Below are positions 1 to 7,511 of a stretch of DNA of 64,000 nucleotides, in pieces. The stretch spans positions 1 to 64,000 of the forward strand of contig NZ_SSMX01000009.1 of assembly GCF_004799515.1 (NCBI RefSeq). The letters are read 5' to 3'. The notes beneath the pieces are model-generated. The model ran no database searches, had not been told where the DNA came from, and saw only the letters and a list, made by a program, of their open reading frames with translations. The translations under genes and the position numbers were made by a program. The stretch is from Phenylobacterium sp. GTDB lineage: Bacteria > Pseudomonadota > Alphaproteobacteria > Caulobacterales > Caulobacteraceae. Position 1 is the stretch's first letter. The number at the start of each line of letters is the position of its first letter.

Positions 1-1
1 C

Positions 2-91
2 CAGGTCGCGGACTATGCGCGGCGCAAGGGCTGGGCGGTGAGCGAGGCCGAGCGGTGGCTGGGGCCGATTTTGAATTATGAGGCGGGGTAG
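2..91 (+). CDS. metH: Methionine synthase, C-terminal end (partial)
   Basis: Only the last 29 codons lie in the window; the start is upstream of base 1. The tail reads QVADYARRKGW, then AERWLGPILNY, then TAG. This resembles the extreme C-terminus of cobalamin-dependent methionine synthase, which closes the SAM-binding reactivation domain. That enzyme methylates homocysteine from 5-methyltetrahydrofolate in the cytoplasm. The call rests on recognition of this short tail alone. About 148 bases without a recognisable gene separate it from the converging regulator at 240. Confidence 0.7.
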   Translation, partial: QVADYARRKGWAVSEAERWLGPILNYEAG

Positions 92-239
92 GGGGATGCT
101 TCTGACTCTTGCCTGACCTCCGGCAGGTCCGCTGTCGAGCGCTGAGACAGCTTGGCAACGAGCGCAGGTGGCTCATTCAGACGTGGGTAGCAGTGCATGG
201 ACGCCCGGTCTCTGCCCAGGCCCGACGCCGCCTTAGCTG

Positions 240-899
240 TCAGAGCCCCGCAGCGATCCCGATCCGGATGAGGTCGCTGAGACTGCGGGCGCCGGTGCGG
301 GTCATGATGGCGGCGCGGTGGCATTCGACGGTGCGCACACTAAGCCCCAGTTCGTGGGCGATCGTTTTGTTGAGTTTTCCGGCCATCACCTCGCGGAGAA
401 CGCCGCGCTGTCGGTGGGTCAGCGTCGAAATCGTAGCGGTAGCGGCGGTGCGCGTCGGCGCGGCTGTCGAACGAAAGGGCTGCGCGCCCAGGACCTGCCT
501 GACCGCATCGGCAAGCGCGGCCCACCCCACCGGTCCATCGAGAACGTCGGCGGCCCCGACCTTCATCACCGCCACCGCCAGAGCGACGTCGCCGCAGCCG
601 CAGACCACCACCGGATGATTTGGCGCCGCCAGGCGCAACCGATCGAGGACGTCGACGGCGCTCCACATCGAGCCGGCAAGATCGAGGACTATGCAACCGG
701 GCTCCAGCCAAGGGGCTGCGACCATGAGGGCCTCCGCCGACGGGTGAAGACGCGCCAGAAATCCCTGTCGGCCGACCCAGAGGGGAAAGCCGTCGCGCGA
801 AAGGCCTTCGACGTCCACAAGGTGGATCCAAACTGGCGCCTGGTCGGCATGGAGCAGGCGTTCGGGCTCGAATTTGGCCGCAGAGGAGAACCTAGACAT
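240..899 (-). CDS. FixJ/NarL-type regulator with degenerate receiver and LuxR HTH
   Basis: This is a 219-residue DNA-binding regulator. Residues about 25-130 have a receiver-like fold pattern and 155-219 are a LuxR-type helix-turn-helix (LTHRQRGVL, then SVRTVECHR). The receiver is degenerate. Only one acid of the N-terminal pair remains clear (VDVE, 28-31) and the usual Lys-Pro is DGPVG (111-115). A possible phospho-acceptor Asp remains at 73 (CIVLD). Phosphorylation-independent or weak signalling is therefore inferred. The start at 899 was chosen because its ATG overlaps the last 8 nt of the upstream gene, a usual sign of translational coupling; the reading frame continues 35 codons further upstream inside that gene. 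The target genes are unknown. Confidence 0.8.
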   Translation of the reverse strand: MSRFSSAAKFEPERLLHADQAPVWIHLVDVEGLSRDGFPLWVGRQGFLARLHPSAEALMVAAPWLEPGCIVLDLAGSMWSAVDVLDRLRLAAPNHPVVVCGCGDVALAVAVMKVGAADVLDGPVGWAALADAVRQVLGAQPFRSTAAPTRTAATATISTLTHRQRGVLREVMAGKLNKTIAHELGLSVRTVECHRAAIMTRTGARSLSDLIRIGIAAGL

Positions 900-2118
900 C
901 CTCTCGCGCCCATTCCCTGACGCTCGCATGGGTCGCGCCAATTTCAGCCGCGAGCGCGGCTTGTTGGAGTGAAACGAGCTGGTACAGGAGCATCGACCTG
1001 ACAACGCGCCGCGCCGCTTCGACCGTCGTTTTCATCCAGCGGACGAACGCGGCGTCGGTAAGCCGCTGCGGGCACTCCACCGACAGGGCTTGCACACCGG
1101 AGTGCTTCAGTTGGGCGAGCGTGGCGGCGGCGGGGGGTCCAAGATCAATCCGCGCCACGACGAAAAGGCAGTAGGGTCGGATCAGCGACACCACGTGAAG
1201 CATCACCCCCTGCGGCACGCCCTCGATGTCGCTGATCTCGCAGATCACCCCTCGTTTGACCAAGTCGCGGGCCTCCATAAGCAGCCCGGCGATCGCCGTC
1301 CGCCCGCGCTGGCACGAGAGACTGATGAACGAGACCGGCATGATGAGACTGGGCGGCGGCTCGCTCGATTCCGCGGCTCGCAACGCCTCCATTCCCCGCG
1401 CCGCCGCCGCCAGATCGATCCGCATGATATCCGCGCGAGAAAGCTTGCGAACCATCTCGGCCGTTATGGTCTCGTCTGAGCCGGCGACGAACACCCGCCG
1501 AGCGATCCGAAATCCGATTTGTCCATGCGCTTTCAGCTCGACGACGGGCTCCAGACGGCAGGCGACCCGCAACTCGCGCCCGTCCGATGCGATGAATGGC
1601 GTCCAACGGTCCAGGGTTCGCCGCGGACGCGCGGAGGCTCTGGCCTCACGCTCCATCCGTTCGCCCTTCTCCACCTCGGCGGCGCGCACCCGCGTGCCCT
1701 GGATCTCGGACGTACTGACCTTAGTGACCTGATGGACCCAGTCGTCGGCGTGGGCGGCGTCCCCGATGAAATGGTTCAGGACATCACGCAGTATCTGCAG
1801 GCAGGCTGCTTGACCCGCAAATCGGCCGACTTCCGGTTGGCAGATAAGGAAGTCCGTCTCGGAGATTCTGAGGTGGTAGCCGTCGGAACCTAGCCGACGT
1901 TCTATGAACCGAGTGACATAGTCGTGGATTTGGCCGCGGCGCGTGTTCCAGCGTGCGCCGAGCCTCTCCACGATGGCGTCGAGAGCGATCAAGTTGATCT
2001 TGCCCTCGGTCAGAAGTCCCGCATCGCTGAACTGGTCGAGAGCAGCGGCCAAGTCGACCGAAGTTATCCGCCTGGCCGCTGCGCCATCAGCACAGGGGTC
2101 GTTTTCCGGCTGTTCCAT
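892..2118 (-). CDS. Possible degenerate GGDEF/EAL signalling protein
   Basis: This 408-residue soluble protein has no signal peptide or membrane segment, and I do not recognise it outright. Residues about 61-120 have the rhythm of a GGDEF domain, with ISETDF (85-90) where GGDEF would be. Residues about 180-370 look like a worn EAL barrel (ACRLEPVVELK, later CEISDIEGVP) without the catalytic EAL motif. If so, it would be a non-enzymatic c-di-GMP-type effector, but this is inference only. The ATG at 2118 follows a purine-rich GACGAGG; a TTG at 2202 in the same frame would add 28 residues. It is co-transcribed with the overlapping LuxR-type regulator and divergent from the receiver gene at 2271. 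Confidence 0.6.
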   Translation of the reverse strand: MEQPENDPCADGAAARRITSVDLAAALDQFSDAGLLTEGKINLIALDAIVERLGARWNTRRGQIHDYVTRFIERRLGSDGYHLRISETDFLICQPEVGRFAGQAACLQILRDVLNHFIGDAAHADDWVHQVTKVSTSEIQGTRVRAAEVEKGERMEREARASARPRRTLDRWTPFIASDGRELRVACRLEPVVELKAHGQIGFRIARRVFVAGSDETITAEMVRKLSRADIMRIDLAAAARGMEALRAAESSEPPPSLIMPVSFISLSCQRGRTAIAGLLMEARDLVKRGVICEISDIEGVPQGVMLHVVSLIRPYCLFVVARIDLGPPAAATLAQLKHSGVQALSVECPQRLTDAAFVRWMKTTVEAARRVVRSMLLYQLVSLQQAALAAEIGATHASVREWAREDV

Positions 2119-2163
2119 TCGCCTCGTCCGAGAGCCGGGTCCATCGCCCGTAACGAGGTTCTG

Positions 2164-2178
2164 CGCGAAAATTTCGCG
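2164..2178. promoter_or_regulatory. Candidate operator palindrome in a divergent promoter region
   Basis: CGCGAAA-A-TTTCGCG is a perfect 7-bp inverted repeat around a single A. It lies between the divergent regulators, 46 nt upstream of the ATG at 2118 and 93 nt upstream of the ATG at 2271. The position and symmetry suit a dimeric DNA-binding protein such as the LuxR-type regulator of this locus. No binding protein is known. Confidence 0.4.
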
Positions 2179-2270
2179 AAGTTCTTCCGACCGAGGCCCC
2201 AAATTGGGCCTGCCTGGAGTACCCGCACCGCCTCATGCCGCGTAGCACTTCGCAGATGGCGGAGCCGCAC

Positions 2271-2786
2271 ATGGCGCATACAACTGTATTCCTGGTGGAC
2301 AATGACCTTGCCGCTTGGGCGTCGACCCGGGACGCGCTGAGCGGCGCAGGCTACGCGGTTGATGAGTTCTTGTGCGGACGCCGGGCGCTAGAGCGTATCC
2401 TGGCCGAACCTCCCGATGTTCTGATCACCGAAATCCTGATGCCGGACTGCGACGGCATAGAGCTGATCTCTGCCGTGACGCGGGCTCACCCAGCGGTGCG
2501 CATCATCGCCGTCGCGGCGCGTCGCTTCCTCGGTGGGTTGGACTTGCTCGACCTCGCGAGCAAGCTCGGTGCTCACGCCGCGCTGGACAAGCCTCTAGAG
2601 GCCGAAGGACTTCTGGCCACGGTCCAGCGGGTGATCCCTACAGAGGCGCCTCGAGGCAAAGTTATTCGTCAGGTGATCCCGCGAAACGCTTGCGCGCCAG
2701 ATCCGCCACCACGCGAAAATTGCTCACCGCGAGATCCTCGATGGCGACGCGCACGCCAGCCAGATCCTGGTAGGCGACCGCGGTAA
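2271..2786 (+). CDS. Single-domain response regulator with Glu at the phospho-acceptor site
   Basis: This 171-residue protein has a receiver domain at residues 4-122 and no output domain. It keeps the acidic pocket (FLVDND, 7-12) and the conserved Lys (LDKP, K107). The position of the phospho-acceptor Asp, four residues before the MP proline, holds Glu54 (LITEILMP). Asp-to-Glu changes often mimic the phosphorylated state in receivers, so it may be constitutively active; that is inference. ATG 2271 has GGAG about 10 bases upstream. In-frame ATGs at 2235 and 2256 are alternatives. The last 40 or so residues look non-homologous and overlap the convergent gene by 125 nt. Confidence 0.75.
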   Translation: MAHTTVFLVDNDLAAWASTRDALSGAGYAVDEFLCGRRALERILAEPPDVLITEILMPDCDGIELISAVTRAHPAVRIIAVAARRFLGGLDLLDLASKLGAHAALDKPLEAEGLLATVQRVIPTEAPRGKVIRQVIPRNACAPDPPPRENCSPRDPRWRRARQPDPGRRPR

Positions 2787-3165
2787 ACCGCAGCTCATTG
2801 CCGACGCGTGCTATCCAGCCGGCTTCGATGAGTTCACTGACCTTACGGCGAACAGTCTCCTTAGGCGTGCCCGTGGACTCGGCGACGGACCGCACATTTG
2901 TGCCAAGCGTCGGAAAGACGGGGACCTCGCCACTTAGCAGCTGCGCTTGGCTGTAGGCGGAAAAGCGCTCGTGTTCGGTGGTGCGGATCGCGATCACCAG
3001 CATGATGAGGAATTTGTCGACATCGCCCCCACAGGCCGCCCGGGAAAGACTGAGAAGATGCAGCAGCGGCCGCAGTAGGCTGCGAGCTATCGCCGGATAG
3101 TTTTCGGCGACCAGGCGGCGGATCGCGTCGGGCCCAATGTTCGTATCGTCCGATCGAACCGCCAC
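2662..3165 (-). CDS. Winged-helix (Crp/MarR-like) putative transcription regulator
   Basis: This 167-residue protein starts at GTG, preceded by a strong AGGAG seven bases upstream. The helical N-terminal half has no recognised ligand domain. Residues about 91-118 (VRSVAESTGTPKETVRRKV) are a convincing helix-turn-helix, followed by wing-like strands. It is probably a DNA-binding protein belonging to the adjacent signalling locus. It converges on and overlaps the 3' end of the receiver gene. The exact family was not identified. Confidence 0.7.
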   Translation of the reverse strand: MAVRSDDTNIGPDAIRRLVAENYPAIARSLLRPLLHLLSLSRAACGGDVDKFLIMLVIAIRTTEHERFSAYSQAQLLSGEVPVFPTLGTNVRSVAESTGTPKETVRRKVSELIEAGWIARVGNELRFTAVAYQDLAGVRVAIEDLAVSNFRVVADLARKRFAGSPDE

Positions 3166-3658
3166 TTCGTGGCTCCTGTTCCCGACTACATACTGTCACA
3201 CCCGCAGGCGATAGGCATTCGGAACGTGGGAAATCCCGAGGTCCGCTTCGCGGCGCACTTGAACGTCCAGACATGGCGCAAAGCCGCCATCTCAGCATGC
3301 TCCGCCGCCCGGCCGCCTCAAGGACGAACCGCTCCGCGGTCGGCTACGCCGATCCTTGACCCGACCGGGCGGCGGAGCTTTGGGCTTGGCATGGGCTTAA
3401 GGGCAGGCGTGGCGCATCAAGGTCGCCTTGGTCCTCTCCCTGAGGATGGCGGCCGTGAGCCCCGGCTCGGATACGCAACCGCCGAGGGTATCCGGCCTGA
3501 TGGCCGCAGTTCCTTTTCCCAGTTTTCGAGAATCGGCCAGTCGGGCGAACACCTCCGCCGCCGCAAGATTCAGATGTCGGCCCAGGAATAGGCCATAGCT
3601 GTCGCCCATCTGCGCAACGCAGGCCAGGCCGGCCTTCTGGGCGCCGGCGCCGGGCGCG
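3166..3658. other. 493-base interval without a convincing gene
   Basis: Open frames exist on both strands, but none has a convincing start, ribosome-binding site and family. A minus-strand frame from about 3624 down to 3397 has protein-like composition (GDSYGLFLGRH, later AAEVFARLADSRKLGKG) and could be the remnant of a degraded gene. The interval abuts the terminase-like fragment, so decayed phage or mobile DNA is a reasonable guess. Confidence 0.4.
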
Positions 3659-3886
3659 GTGTGGGCCGACAAGCTGCGCGTCGACACCATCCGCTGGATG
3701 GCCGCGCGCCAGGCGCCGCGCAAATACTGCGAGCGGCTGCAGGTCGAGGCCGAGCTGGAGGAAATCCGCGCCGAGGCGGCGGCGCGGGGTGAGGGCGGCG
3801 GCAAGGGGTTCACGGTGATCGTCAAGCGCTTCACCGACGTGACGCCGGAGGAAGTGGTCGCCGCCGAGGCCTATGAGCGGCTTTGA
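3659..3886 (+). pseudogene. Phage terminase small-subunit-like C-terminal fragment
   Basis: This 75-codon frame begins WADKLRVDTIRWMAARQAP and continues with RKYCERLQVEAELEE. That resembles the C-terminal part of phage terminase small subunits, the packaging proteins that bind phage DNA. The N-terminal helix-turn-helix half is absent: the frame is closed by a stop at 3596-3598 and the only start is a GTG without a good ribosome-binding site. No portal, capsid or large terminase gene is nearby. It is best read as a fossil of a prophage or similar element. The family assignment rests on motif memory only. Confidence 0.5.
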
Positions 3887-4503
3887 AGCGGGCGGTGCGA
3901 CGTCGCATCCGCGCGGCGGCGCTGGCGCAGGGTCGCACCGACCGCGCCGAAGCCCATGCACAGCAGCGCCCAGGCGGCGGGCTCGGGAACGGCGCCGACG
4001 GAGCCCTCCGAGTCCGAGGCCTGGATGAAGCTGACCGTGCCGCCGAAGCTGGCGGCGGATCCGCCTTGGCCGGTGATGATCAGCTCCTGCTCGCCGCCCG
4101 CCACGACGTCCTGGAACGACACGTGCGCTGACGAGACGCCGCCGCCGGTGGCCGTCGACCCGCCGGCGCCGTTGAGGCTGATGCCGGTGAAGGTCAGGTC
4201 GTTCGCGGCCTGGCCCGAGAGGGTGGTGATGACTGACGCCCCGGCCTGGCCGGTCGGCAGGACGAAGCTGTAGGTGTCGGTGAACATGCCGGTCGCGACG
4301 TCGTAGCTGTGCGTCGAACTGCCCGACGGACCCGCCGGGCTGCCGCCCGCGACGCCCAGGCCGTTGTCGCCGATGGCGGCGGAGAAGTCGCCGCTCGCCG
4401 AGGTCGTCCACGGTTCGATGAAGGTCGCGGCCCCCGCCGCGCCGGCGGTCGCCAGGGTCAGGGCGGCCAAGGAGGCGCCCCAGAGGGTGAGTTTAAGCGA
4501 CAT
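3871..4503 (-). CDS. PEPxxWA-CTERM sorting-domain exported protein
   Basis: This 210-residue exported protein has a signal peptide (MSLKLTLWGASLAALTLA, cleavage near AGAA) and a Gly/Ser/Thr-rich beta-type body. Its C-terminal sorting module reads PEPAAWALLCMGFG, then a hydrophobic helix, then RQRRR. Such tails are normally cut by an exosortase in the inner membrane, releasing the protein to the surface or matrix. No exosortase is in the window. ATG 4503 was preferred to the upstream frame start because the signal peptide begins there. It is divergent from the MipA/OmpV gene. Its 3' end overlaps the terminase-like fragment by 16 nt. Confidence 0.85.
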   Translation of the reverse strand: MSLKLTLWGASLAALTLATAGAAGAATFIEPWTTSASGDFSAAIGDNGLGVAGGSPAGPSGSSTHSYDVATGMFTDTYSFVLPTGQAGASVITTLSGQAANDLTFTGISLNGAGGSTATGGGVSSAHVSFQDVVAGGEQELIITGQGGSAASFGGTVSFIQASDSEGSVGAVPEPAAWALLCMGFGAVGATLRQRRRADATSHRPLQSRS

Positions 4504-4900
4504 GAGGTCCAGCCCTTCGTCCAAAAAGATCAGCAGACGGCAGGAATTTCATCGCCGGTGCGGATGCCCAATTCGGTTCGAAGGATTACGTTCCATGAAT
4601 AACGTTCGCGAACGATTTGACGATCTACAGCCTAGGGTCGCAGGTGGTTCGGAGATGCAGCGGAAATGGGAGTTCGAATACAGTGTTCGGGGCTGTCGGA
4701 GCCGCCATTTTGCAGGGGAGAAGCTTCAGCTTAGCGGGTCGGCGCCGCCCGCGGCCGCGGCCGATCTTGAGTTGTGGGGCGGGCTAGGCGGGCCGGTCTC
4801 TATCCCGGATAGTTCCGGCCGGCGGGAGGCTGGGTCCGGCCGGCGGAACGAAACCCCGCCGCAGGCGCTTGGCCTCTGGATTCCACGGTGGGGCATTTCC
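4504..4900. other. 397-base divergent intergenic region
   Basis: This gap lies between the PEP-CTERM gene and the MipA/OmpV gene and must carry both promoters. It is less GC-rich near 4560-4640 and contains the short palindrome GTTCGCGAAC. I see no RNA gene or convincing small ORF in it. Frames that cross it are extensions of the neighbouring genes. Confidence 0.5.
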
Positions 4901-5737
4901 ATGATCAAGACTTTTGCGGCCTTCGCCGGCGCTGTCGCCGGCGCCGCGATCCTGATGAGCGCTTCGGCGTCGGCAGCGCAGAGCGACGCCCCGCCAAGCG
5001 ATGGGGGCGCGCGCGGTTGGACGATCTTCGGCTGGTCGGTGTCCGGCAGCGTCTCGGGCCAGGTCGCGCCGGACTACATGGGCTCGAAGTCCTACGAGGT
5101 CGATCCAAGCGGCAGCCTGCAGTTCCACCGGCCCGGCGTGCAGCCGAGCTTCGGCGCGCCCGACGACAGTCCGGGTCTGCAGGTGCTCGGGGACAAGACC
5201 CTGTCCGCCGGCGTCGTGGTGCGCGGGCGGTCGAGCCGCGACGATAGCGACGACAGCGTCCTGCGCGGACTGCACAAGATCGACTTCGCCTTCGAGCCGG
5301 GCCTCTACGCCGAGTGGTGGCCCACGGACATCCTGCGGTTCCACGCTGAGGTGCGCCACGGCGTGGTCGGCAATTCGGCCTGGTCGGGCGATGTCGCGGC
5401 GGATCTCGTGCATCAGGACCCTAGGTGGGTGCTGAGCATCGGGCCGCGGGTCCACCTCGGCGACTCGCGCTTCACGCGGACCTATTTCGACGTCACCGAG
5501 ACCGACGCGGCGCGCAGCCCGTTCGCGATCGGGCCGTACAACGCCGACGGCGCCTATGTCGCGGTCGGGGGCCTGGCCAGCGCCGAATACCGCTGGACAC
5601 GGCGCTGGAGCGTGCTGGCGAACCTGAGCTACCAGCGGCTGACGGGCGACGCGGCCGACAGCCCGCTGGTCGCCCGGCTGGGGTCGCCCGACCAGTTCAC
5701 GGGCGCGCTCGGGCTGCGCTATCGCTTCGGACGCTAG
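4901..5737 (+). CDS. MipA/OmpV family outer-membrane protein
   Basis: This 278-residue protein has a clear signal peptide (about 1-26, ending SASASAA). It is a predicted outer-membrane beta-barrel of the MipA/OmpV family: alternating aromatic and glycine strands and a terminal LGLRYRFGR, where a C-terminal aromatic strand is typical. MipA scaffolds murein synthases in E. coli, while other members act as porin-like or stress proteins, so the role here is open. ATG 4901 is chosen because the signal peptide starts there, although the frame is open far upstream. Confidence 0.8.
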   Translation: MIKTFAAFAGAVAGAAILMSASASAAQSDAPPSDGGARGWTIFGWSVSGSVSGQVAPDYMGSKSYEVDPSGSLQFHRPGVQPSFGAPDDSPGLQVLGDKTLSAGVVVRGRSSRDDSDDSVLRGLHKIDFAFEPGLYAEWWPTDILRFHAEVRHGVVGNSAWSGDVAADLVHQDPRWVLSIGPRVHLGDSRFTRTYFDVTETDAARSPFAIGPYNADGAYVAVGGLASAEYRWTRRWSVLANLSYQRLTGDAADSPLVARLGSPDQFTGALGLRYRFGR

Positions 5738-5872
5738 GCGGGGCGGGCGCGCGCCGCGCCTGGATCTGCGCGTCCGTCACCACCTCGGCGTGTGTTATGC
5801 CTCCGCCACATCTTGACCGATTAGTCCGCGAGGCGGAACCTCCAGTCGGCGGGACGGCGGCAAGGGGTGTCG

Positions 5873-6169
5873 ATGAGGATCGCGGAGGGGCTCTTCGCCC
5901 TGGCGGCGGCTCTGGCGGGCGCGGCGATGCTGGGCGCCGATCCGCCGCTGCCCGTGGCGCCGGGCAGTCCGGCCCATGTCGCCAGGTTCCTGTCCACGCC
6001 GGGGCTGTTCGGCAAGATCCTGACGGTCGCGCAGGACCAGCGCATGACCCCGCTGGGCGACTGCCCCGCCGGCCTGAAGCCGGGCCGGATGCGCAGGGCG
6101 GACGGCAAGGTCGTGGCGGTCGGGGACGTACTGGCGGCCGGGGGCCAGCCCTCGCCGCCGAAGCCCTAG
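5873..6169 (+). CDS. Small exported protein of unknown function
   Basis: This 98-residue protein has an N-terminal hydrophobic segment ending near AAMLGADPP, likely a signal peptide. A short soluble part follows with one Cys (LGDCPAGLK). The ATG at 5873 has AAGGGG six bases upstream; a GTG two codons earlier is also possible. No family is recognised. Its stop shares the tetranucleotide CTAG (6166-6169) with the stop of the convergent DUF3606 gene. Confidence 0.6.
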   Translation: MRIAEGLFALAAALAGAAMLGADPPLPVAPGSPAHVARFLSTPGLFGKILTVAQDQRMTPLGDCPAGLKPGRMRRADGKVVAVGDVLAAGGQPSPPKP

Positions 6170-6348
6170 CGCTTCTTGCCGAGCTCGGCGGCGATGTCCT
6201 TGGTCAGGCGGCCGACCTTGCGGTGGGCGGTGGTGATCTGGTCGCGGGTGACGCCCCAGCGCTTCATCCAGTATTCCACGGCCTTGCGCTCGGAGAGGTC
6301 GAGCCGCTCCTTGTCGATGAATCCGCGCTTGTCCTTCAGGCCGGCCAT
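6166..6348 (-). CDS. DUF3606 small protein
   Basis: This 60-residue protein consists almost entirely of a DUF3606 domain: RGFIDKERLDLSERKAVEYW, then LTKDIAAELGKKR. Members are small basic cytoplasmic proteins of unknown function, common in alphaproteobacteria. The start at 6348 (MAGLKDKRG) matches the usual family length, and the longer upstream frame runs through the neighbouring gene and is ignored. The stop codon overlaps the convergent gene's stop. Confidence 0.8.
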   Translation of the reverse strand: MAGLKDKRGFIDKERLDLSERKAVEYWMKRWGVTRDQITTAHRKVGRLTKDIAAELGKKR

Positions 6349-6495
6349 GGGTGCTCGCTGGGGTGGGCGGGCACTGAAGCAGAACCCGGCGCGGGTCACA
6401 ACGTCCGCCGGTTGCGGGGCCGGACCGTTGCAGGGCTGGGCGGCCTGTGGTCCCATGGCCAAGCTTGGACCGACATCCGTTTGAGGGGACAGACC

Positions 6496-6900
6496 ATGAG
6501 GACCGCGCTTCCCGCATTTGCCGTCTTGGCCGCGCTGGCCGTGACCGGCGCCGCCCAGGCGCAGACGGCGCCGACCAACTGCCAGAAGGTGGGCGACCAG
6601 ACGATGTGCGACGGCCCGGCCGGCCACACGACCATCCGCCAGGTCGGCGGCCAGACCGTCACCACCTTCGGCGACGGGCGCACGGCCACCACGCGGCAGG
6701 TCGGCGGCGGCCAGACGATCACCACTGGCAGCGACGGCTCGGTGGCGACCTCGCAGCAGGTGGGCAATCAGCGGGTGACCACCTTCAGCGACGGCCGGAC
6801 CGCGGTCACCCAGCATGTGGGCAACCAGACCATCACCACCACCAGCGACGGCCAGACCCGGGTCTGCCAGATGGTCGGGGCGATGAAGGTCTGCAACTGA
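6496..6900 (+). CDS. Exported tandem-repeat protein (QVGxQTxTT repeats)
   Basis: This 134-residue protein has a signal peptide ending AAQAQ (about residue 23). The rest is built from about five consecutive units of 18-20 residues of the form xVGxQTxTTxxDGRTxTT, closing with a Cys-containing stub (CQMVGAMKVCN). The period suggests a small beta-helix or beta-roll. Cysteines flank the repeat block and could form a disulphide. GAGGGG sits seven bases before the ATG. No family is recognised; a surface or periplasmic structural role is a guess. Confidence 0.75.
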   Translation: MRTALPAFAVLAALAVTGAAQAQTAPTNCQKVGDQTMCDGPAGHTTIRQVGGQTVTTFGDGRTATTRQVGGGQTITTGSDGSVATSQQVGNQRVTTFSDGRTAVTQHVGNQTITTTSDGQTRVCQMVGAMKVCN

Positions 6901-6984
6901 GGGCCGGGGGCCGCTTTCGGAACCTGAACCGTTGGACGCCGTTACGGTGCGGCTTTCGGTTCAGACAGGCTTGGAGAGGCCCTC

Positions 6985-7065
6985 ATGCGCTCGGTTCTGC
7001 TGCTCTTCCTGGGGGTTCCGATCCCGGTGATCCTGCTCTTGGCGTTCTGCACGCACCACTTCTAA
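6985..7065 (+). CDS. 26-residue single-span membrane miniprotein
   Basis: A very short ORF encodes MRSVLLLFLGVPIPVILLLA followed by FCTHHF. It has GGAGAGG seven to eight bases before the ATG and a TAA stop. Nearly the whole peptide is one hydrophobic transmembrane helix with a Gly-Val-Pro-Ile-Pro kink, and it ends in aromatic and His residues. I recall similar unannotated miniproteins (LLGVPIPI-type) in alphaproteobacteria, which supports it being real, but this was not searched. Confidence 0.6.
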   Translation: MRSVLLLFLGVPIPVILLLAFCTHHF

Positions 7066-7082
7066 GGACCGCTCGCCTCGCC

Positions 7083-7400
7083 CTAGCGGTGCAGGTTGGT
7101 CAGGCGCTTGATCTCGCGGACGTCCATGCCGGGCGCCCAGGCAAGGTCGGCGCGCCACCGGACGTGGTGGCAGGCCGGGCAGTTCCAGCCGATGCGCCGG
7201 GCGACCTGCTCCAGCGGCGTGCCGTGGCCGCCGGTGTTGAGCTCGCGCAGCCGGGCGATCACCCGCTCGGGATTGTAGCTCTTCTCCCAGCCGCACAGCG
7301 CGCAGGTGATCAGGAGGCGGCAGCCCGGATAGCGGCGGTGGTCGCCCACGGTCCCGCGGCCGGAGAGCGCGATCGGACGCATCTTCATCTGGGAAGCCAT
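7083..7400 (-). CDS. Small putative zinc-ribbon protein
   Basis: This 105-residue cytoplasmic protein has two Cys pairs, CALCGW and CPACHH, spaced as in a zinc ribbon with a helical insert (PERVIARLRELN) between them. The function is unknown; zinc or nucleic-acid binding is inferred from the Cys pattern only. The start at 7400 (MASQMK) is one option and the ATG four codons later (MKMRPIALSG) is equally plausible. The longer upstream frame overlaps other genes and was rejected. Confidence 0.65.
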   Translation of the reverse strand: MASQMKMRPIALSGRGTVGDHRRYPGCRLLITCALCGWEKSYNPERVIARLRELNTGGHGTPLEQVARRIGWNCPACHHVRWRADLAWAPGMDVREIKRLTNLHR

Positions 7401-7511
7401 TCCAGAACAAAAGCAGAACATACCGCAAGCGCCAAGCGGAAAACGCGAGGCGGGCCGGAACCCAAGCCAAGCTTGCGGCTTCGACCCAGAGGCGGGGCGA
7501 AAGGGCTTTGA

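Noticed and set aside
4570-4625. GTTC-type spacing near GTTCGAAGGATTACGTTCC considered as a LexA box
   Set aside because: The alphaproteobacterial SOS box needs GTTC-N7-GTTC; here the spacing is ten.
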